Shown here: one piece after another, positions 15,809 to 17,994 of the stretch
Layout of the letters: each line of letters begins with the position of its first letter
Numbering within the stretch: position 1 is the first letter of the stretch
Source of the DNA: Thermacetogenium sp. UBA4966
GTDB taxonomy: Bacteria > Bacillota > DSM-12270 > Thermacetogeniales > Thermacetogeniaceae
Length of the DNA stretch: 17,994 bases
Assembly: GCA_002397275.1 (NCBI GenBank)
Contig: DHAA01000043.1
Coordinates: 1 to 17,994 of the forward strand
Direction: 5' to 3'
The notes under the pieces: generated by a model
Database searches by the model: none
Told to the model about the DNA's origin: nothing
What the model saw: only the letters and a program-made list of their open reading frames with translations
Position numbers and translations under genes: made by a program

Positions 15809-17059
15809 ATGTCCAAGAGTCCTGAAGAATTATATCAAGAAAGATTGAAGAGATATGAAGACGCGGTTGCCCTCAGGGTTCCGGATCGTGTTCCGGTGAC
15901 GGTTCAGTGGGGATTTTTCCCCGCCCGTTATACGGGCATGACTTGCGAAGAGTACATGTATGATCATGAAAAGGCGATGCGCGCCTCGATCAAAGCACAT
16001 GAAGACTTTGGACCTGACGTCACCGAAAGCCCCTTCAGTACACGTGTCATCGGCCATACACTTGATGCGCTTGGCTTTACGCAACTCCGCTGGGCGGGCA
16101 GGGCTTTGAGCGCTAACCTGCCTTATCAGTTTGTCGAGGGCGAATACATGCCGCCGGAAGAATACGATCATTTTATCGCCGACCCCACCGACTGGATAAT
16201 CAGGAAATACTGGCCGCGCGTCTGCACAAATCTAAAAGGGTTAGCGAATATTGTGCCCCTCAAATATCTGATCAGCTACTTCTTTGGAATGCCTTTCGGC
16301 TTTGCGCCCTTTGGAACCGAAGAGGGACAGCAGGCGCTGGAGGCACTGAAAAAAGCGGGAGAAGCGTGCTTCAAGGCGGCGGCTTATGCTAAAAAATTTG
16401 GCCAGGAGATGGCAAAGAGGGGCTTCCCGGGAAGGGACGGAGGCTGCACTCAGGCGCCCTTCGATACTCTGGGAGATTTCTTCAGAGGCACCCACGGGAT
16501 CATGCTGGACATGTACCGCCGCCCTGAAAAGCTGCTGAAAGCCCTCGATGTGCTTACCCCGTGGATGATTGAAATGGGGGTCGCGGACGGCAAAAAGACC
16601 GGCAACCCGCGGATTTTTATTCCTCTGCATAAGGGCTCGGACGCTTTTATGTCTGAAGAACAGTTTAAGACGTTTTACTGGCCCAGCTTAAGGAAATTAA
16701 TGCTCGGCTTGATCGACCAGGGAATGAATCCGTCGCTCTTCGTGGAAGCGGATCACACCTCGCGCCTGGAAATCATGAGGGATGTGCCCGCGGGCAAAGT
16801 AATCTATCACATGGAAAAGACCGATATCTTTAAAGCGAAAGAGATCCTGGGGGATCGCGTCTGCCTGCGGGGCAACGTCCCCATATCGATGTTGTGCCTG
16901 GGCAACCCTGATGAAGTGAAGGCCTACTGCAAGAAACTGATCGACGTCGTAGGGAAAGACGGCGGCTTCATCATGGATTCTTCAGTGGGGGTTGAGGATG
17001 CAAAAATCGAAAACCTGAGGGCCATGATCGACTTCACTAAAGAGTACGGCGTCTATTAG
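15809..17059 (+). CDS. UroD-family corrinoid methyltransferase I (O-demethylase-like substrate:corrinoid methyltransferase)
   Basis: A 416-residue TIM-barrel protein, longer than MtaA/MtbA (about 340) and close to the ether-cleaving MT I enzymes (MtvB/OdmB type) of acetogens, whose N-terminal part sets substrate range. It should move a methyl group from substrate to the corrinoid protein encoded just upstream. The strand that carries His-x-Cys-Gly-Asn in MtaA reads LFVEADH here (Glu313 in the Cys position), and His334 follows 21 residues later in VIYHMEKTD. An E-x20-H spacing is thus present and may form a different zinc site (inference). GNVPISMLCLGNPDEV is the family C-terminal motif. AAAGGAGG gives a strong ribosome binding site 31 bases after the corrinoid gene. 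Confidence 0.85.
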   Translation: MSKSPEELYQERLKRYEDAVALRVPDRVPVTVQWGFFPARYTGMTCEEYMYDHEKAMRASIKAHEDFGPDVTESPFSTRVIGHTLDALGFTQLRWAGRALSANLPYQFVEGEYMPPEEYDHFIADPTDWIIRKYWPRVCTNLKGLANIVPLKYLISYFFGMPFGFAPFGTEEGQQALEALKKAGEACFKAAAYAKKFGQEMAKRGFPGRDGGCTQAPFDTLGDFFRGTHGIMLDMYRRPEKLLKALDVLTPWMIEMGVADGKKTGNPRIFIPLHKGSDAFMSEEQFKTFYWPSLRKLMLGLIDQGMNPSLFVEADHTSRLEIMRDVPAGKVIYHMEKTDIFKAKEILGDRVCLRGNVPISMLCLGNPDEVKAYCKKLIDVVGKDGGFIMDSSVGVEDAKIENLRAMIDFTKEYGVY

Positions 17060-17069
17060 TTAAAAGGAT

Positions 17070-17165
17070 TGCCTCCCTCATGGCGCTTATAAAATCTGCC
17101 GCAATTTTGTCCTTTAGCTGCCGCAACGCCATATATTATCAGCCGTTATATGCATGAGGGAGGCA
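17070..17165 (+). promoter_or_regulatory. RBS-sequestering long hairpin before the MT II gene
   Basis: TGCCTCCCTCATG (17070-17082) is the exact reverse complement of CATGAGGGAGGCA (17153-17165), which contains the GGGAGG ribosome binding site of the downstream gene. The 70-base insert can form an alternative pairing, ATGGCG (17080-17085) with CGCCAT (17127-17132), which competes with the outer stem. It also holds AAAAT/ATTTT (17091-17095 with 17104-17108) and two copies of CTGCCGCAA. No T-run follows, so it is not a plain terminator. It does not match a riboswitch that I recognise. Confidence 0.65.
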
Positions 17166-17170
17166 GTTTC

Positions 17171-17980
17171 ATGAGAGGAGAGTTGCACTTGCTGATCATT
17201 GGAGAGAAGCTGAACAGTACGATTCCTCAGATACGCCAGGCTATCAAAGACAAGGATCGGATTTTTATTCAGAGGCTGGCCCGGGAGCAGGCGGAAGCGG
17301 GAGCAGACTTCTTAGATATCAATACCGCGATGGAAGATGAAGTGGAAGATATGCAGTGGGTCGTGGAAACGGTTCAAGAGGCGGTCAATACGCCTCTGTG
17401 CATCGACAGCACCAATCCGGCGGCCATTAAAAGGGGGTTAGAGTCCATACAAAAGGGACGGGCTATGATTAACTCCATCTCCTTGGAGAAAAACCGCTGC
17501 AAAGATATCCTCCCTCTTGCCCTGGAATATGACTGCCTCGTTATCGCTTTGACGACAGATGACCAGGGAATACCAAAAACCGTTGATGAGAGGCTCAGGA
17601 TTACCGAAAAATTGTTCGACATCCTGGCGAAAAACAGCTTTGCTCCGAATAATCTCTATATCGACCCCCTGGTGCTGCCTGTTGCTGTAGACAGCCGCAA
17701 CGCAGATATTTTTTTTCAAAGCCTGGTCAGGATAAAGAGTGAATTCCAGGCTAAAACCGTGTCCGGTCTGAGCAACGTTTCTCACTCCCTTCCACATAGG
17801 CATCTGCTCAACAGATACTTCTTAGCGATATGTACAGTCTGCAAAATGGATGCCGCCATTCTGGATCCGCTGGATAAGCAGATTATGACCGCCTTAATTA
17901 CGGCAGACCTTTTAGCAGGGAACGACCGCCTGGCCCGCAAATACCTGCAGGCGCATCGCGCCGGGGATCTGGAGGACTGA
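17171..17980 (+). CDS. Methyltetrahydrofolate:corrinoid methyltransferase (MT II, pterin-binding family)
   Basis: A 269-residue TIM-barrel enzyme of the dihydropteroate-synthase-like methyltransferase family (AcsE/MtvA/OdmD type). It exchanges methyl groups between the corrinoid protein and tetrahydrofolate. Residues matching the AcsE active site are present in order: Asp79 in CIDSTN, Asn101 in INSIS, Asp165 in YIDP, Asn202 and Arg210 in GLSNVSHSLPHR. Asp49-x-Asn51 (FLDIN) is also conserved. Start chosen at ATG 17171 because GGGAGG lies about seven bases upstream. An upstream ATG at 17150 would begin before that site. A TTG at 17189 would give the common family start MLIIGE and cannot be excluded. 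As last visible gene of the operon it would feed methyl-THF to C1 metabolism. Confidence 0.92.
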   Translation: MRGELHLLIIGEKLNSTIPQIRQAIKDKDRIFIQRLAREQAEAGADFLDINTAMEDEVEDMQWVVETVQEAVNTPLCIDSTNPAAIKRGLESIQKGRAMINSISLEKNRCKDILPLALEYDCLVIALTTDDQGIPKTVDERLRITEKLFDILAKNSFAPNNLYIDPLVLPVAVDSRNADIFFQSLVRIKSEFQAKTVSGLSNVSHSLPHRHLLNRYFLAICTVCKMDAAILDPLDKQIMTALITADLLAGNDRLARKYLQAHRAGDLED

Positions 17981-17994
17981 AAATCTCTTAAAAA

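Noticed and set aside
17070..17165. Cobalamin riboswitch or intrinsic terminator
   Set aside because: There is no B12-box-like sequence and no T-run after the long stem; the stem covers the ribosome binding site instead.

Overview
The window looks like a chromosome segment from an anaerobic, spore-former-type Firmicute of class Clostridia (Peptococcaceae/Thermoanaerobacterales-like; inference). The grounds are a Lon-family protease of the sporulating-clostridial LonC type next to dnaB and rplI, a DUF951 gene near rpsF, a selenocysteine-containing SelD, frequent TTG/GTG starts behind strong GGAGG-type ribosome binding sites, and a corrinoid methyltransferase cluster typical of acetogens and related anaerobes.

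Layout. (1) 78-1466, minus: a FAD-dependent dehydrogenase. (2) 1655-7149, minus: gdpP, rplI, lonC and dnaB, with overlapping or closely spaced genes (c-di-AMP breakdown, ribosomal protein L9, Lon-type protease, replicative helicase). (3) 7308-8335, minus: the rpsF-ssb-rpsR operon, with a perfect -10 box, a short leader that folds like the S6:S18 autoregulatory element, three TTG starts and a hairpin terminator at its end. (4) 8457-12115, minus: cvpA-like gene, selD, MscS-type channel, DUF951 protein and nitroreductase. The selD reading frame passes through an in-frame UGA (Sec19) with a SECIS-like hairpin directly after it, so an ordinary ORF call loses its N-terminus and catalytic residue. 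(5) 12239-13482, minus: a small three-helix membrane protein and a UroD-like methyltransferase homologue with an HSDGN motif. (6) 13876-17980, plus: MFS transporter, corrinoid protein, 416-aa UroD-fold methyltransferase and methyl-THF:corrinoid methyltransferase.

The plus-strand block reads as a complete methyl-transfer path. The transporter may import a methylated compound. The 416-aa enzyme (MT I) would move its methyl group to the corrinoid protein, and the last enzyme (MT II) would pass it to tetrahydrofolate for the Wood-Ljungdahl or C1 pathway. The closest known arrangement is the three-component O-demethylase (vanillate/phenyl methyl ether type) of acetogens. The substrate cannot be fixed from sequence, and no corrinoid-activating ATPase is in the window.

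The points most worth a second look are the Sec-SelD with its SECIS, a perfect 13-bp inverted repeat that would bury the ribosome binding site of the MT II gene (candidate undescribed cis-regulatory RNA), the MT I active site that departs from the His-x-Cys zinc motif of MtaA/MtbA, a GdpP that lacks room for its PAS domain, and a degenerate repeat tract in the selD leader.
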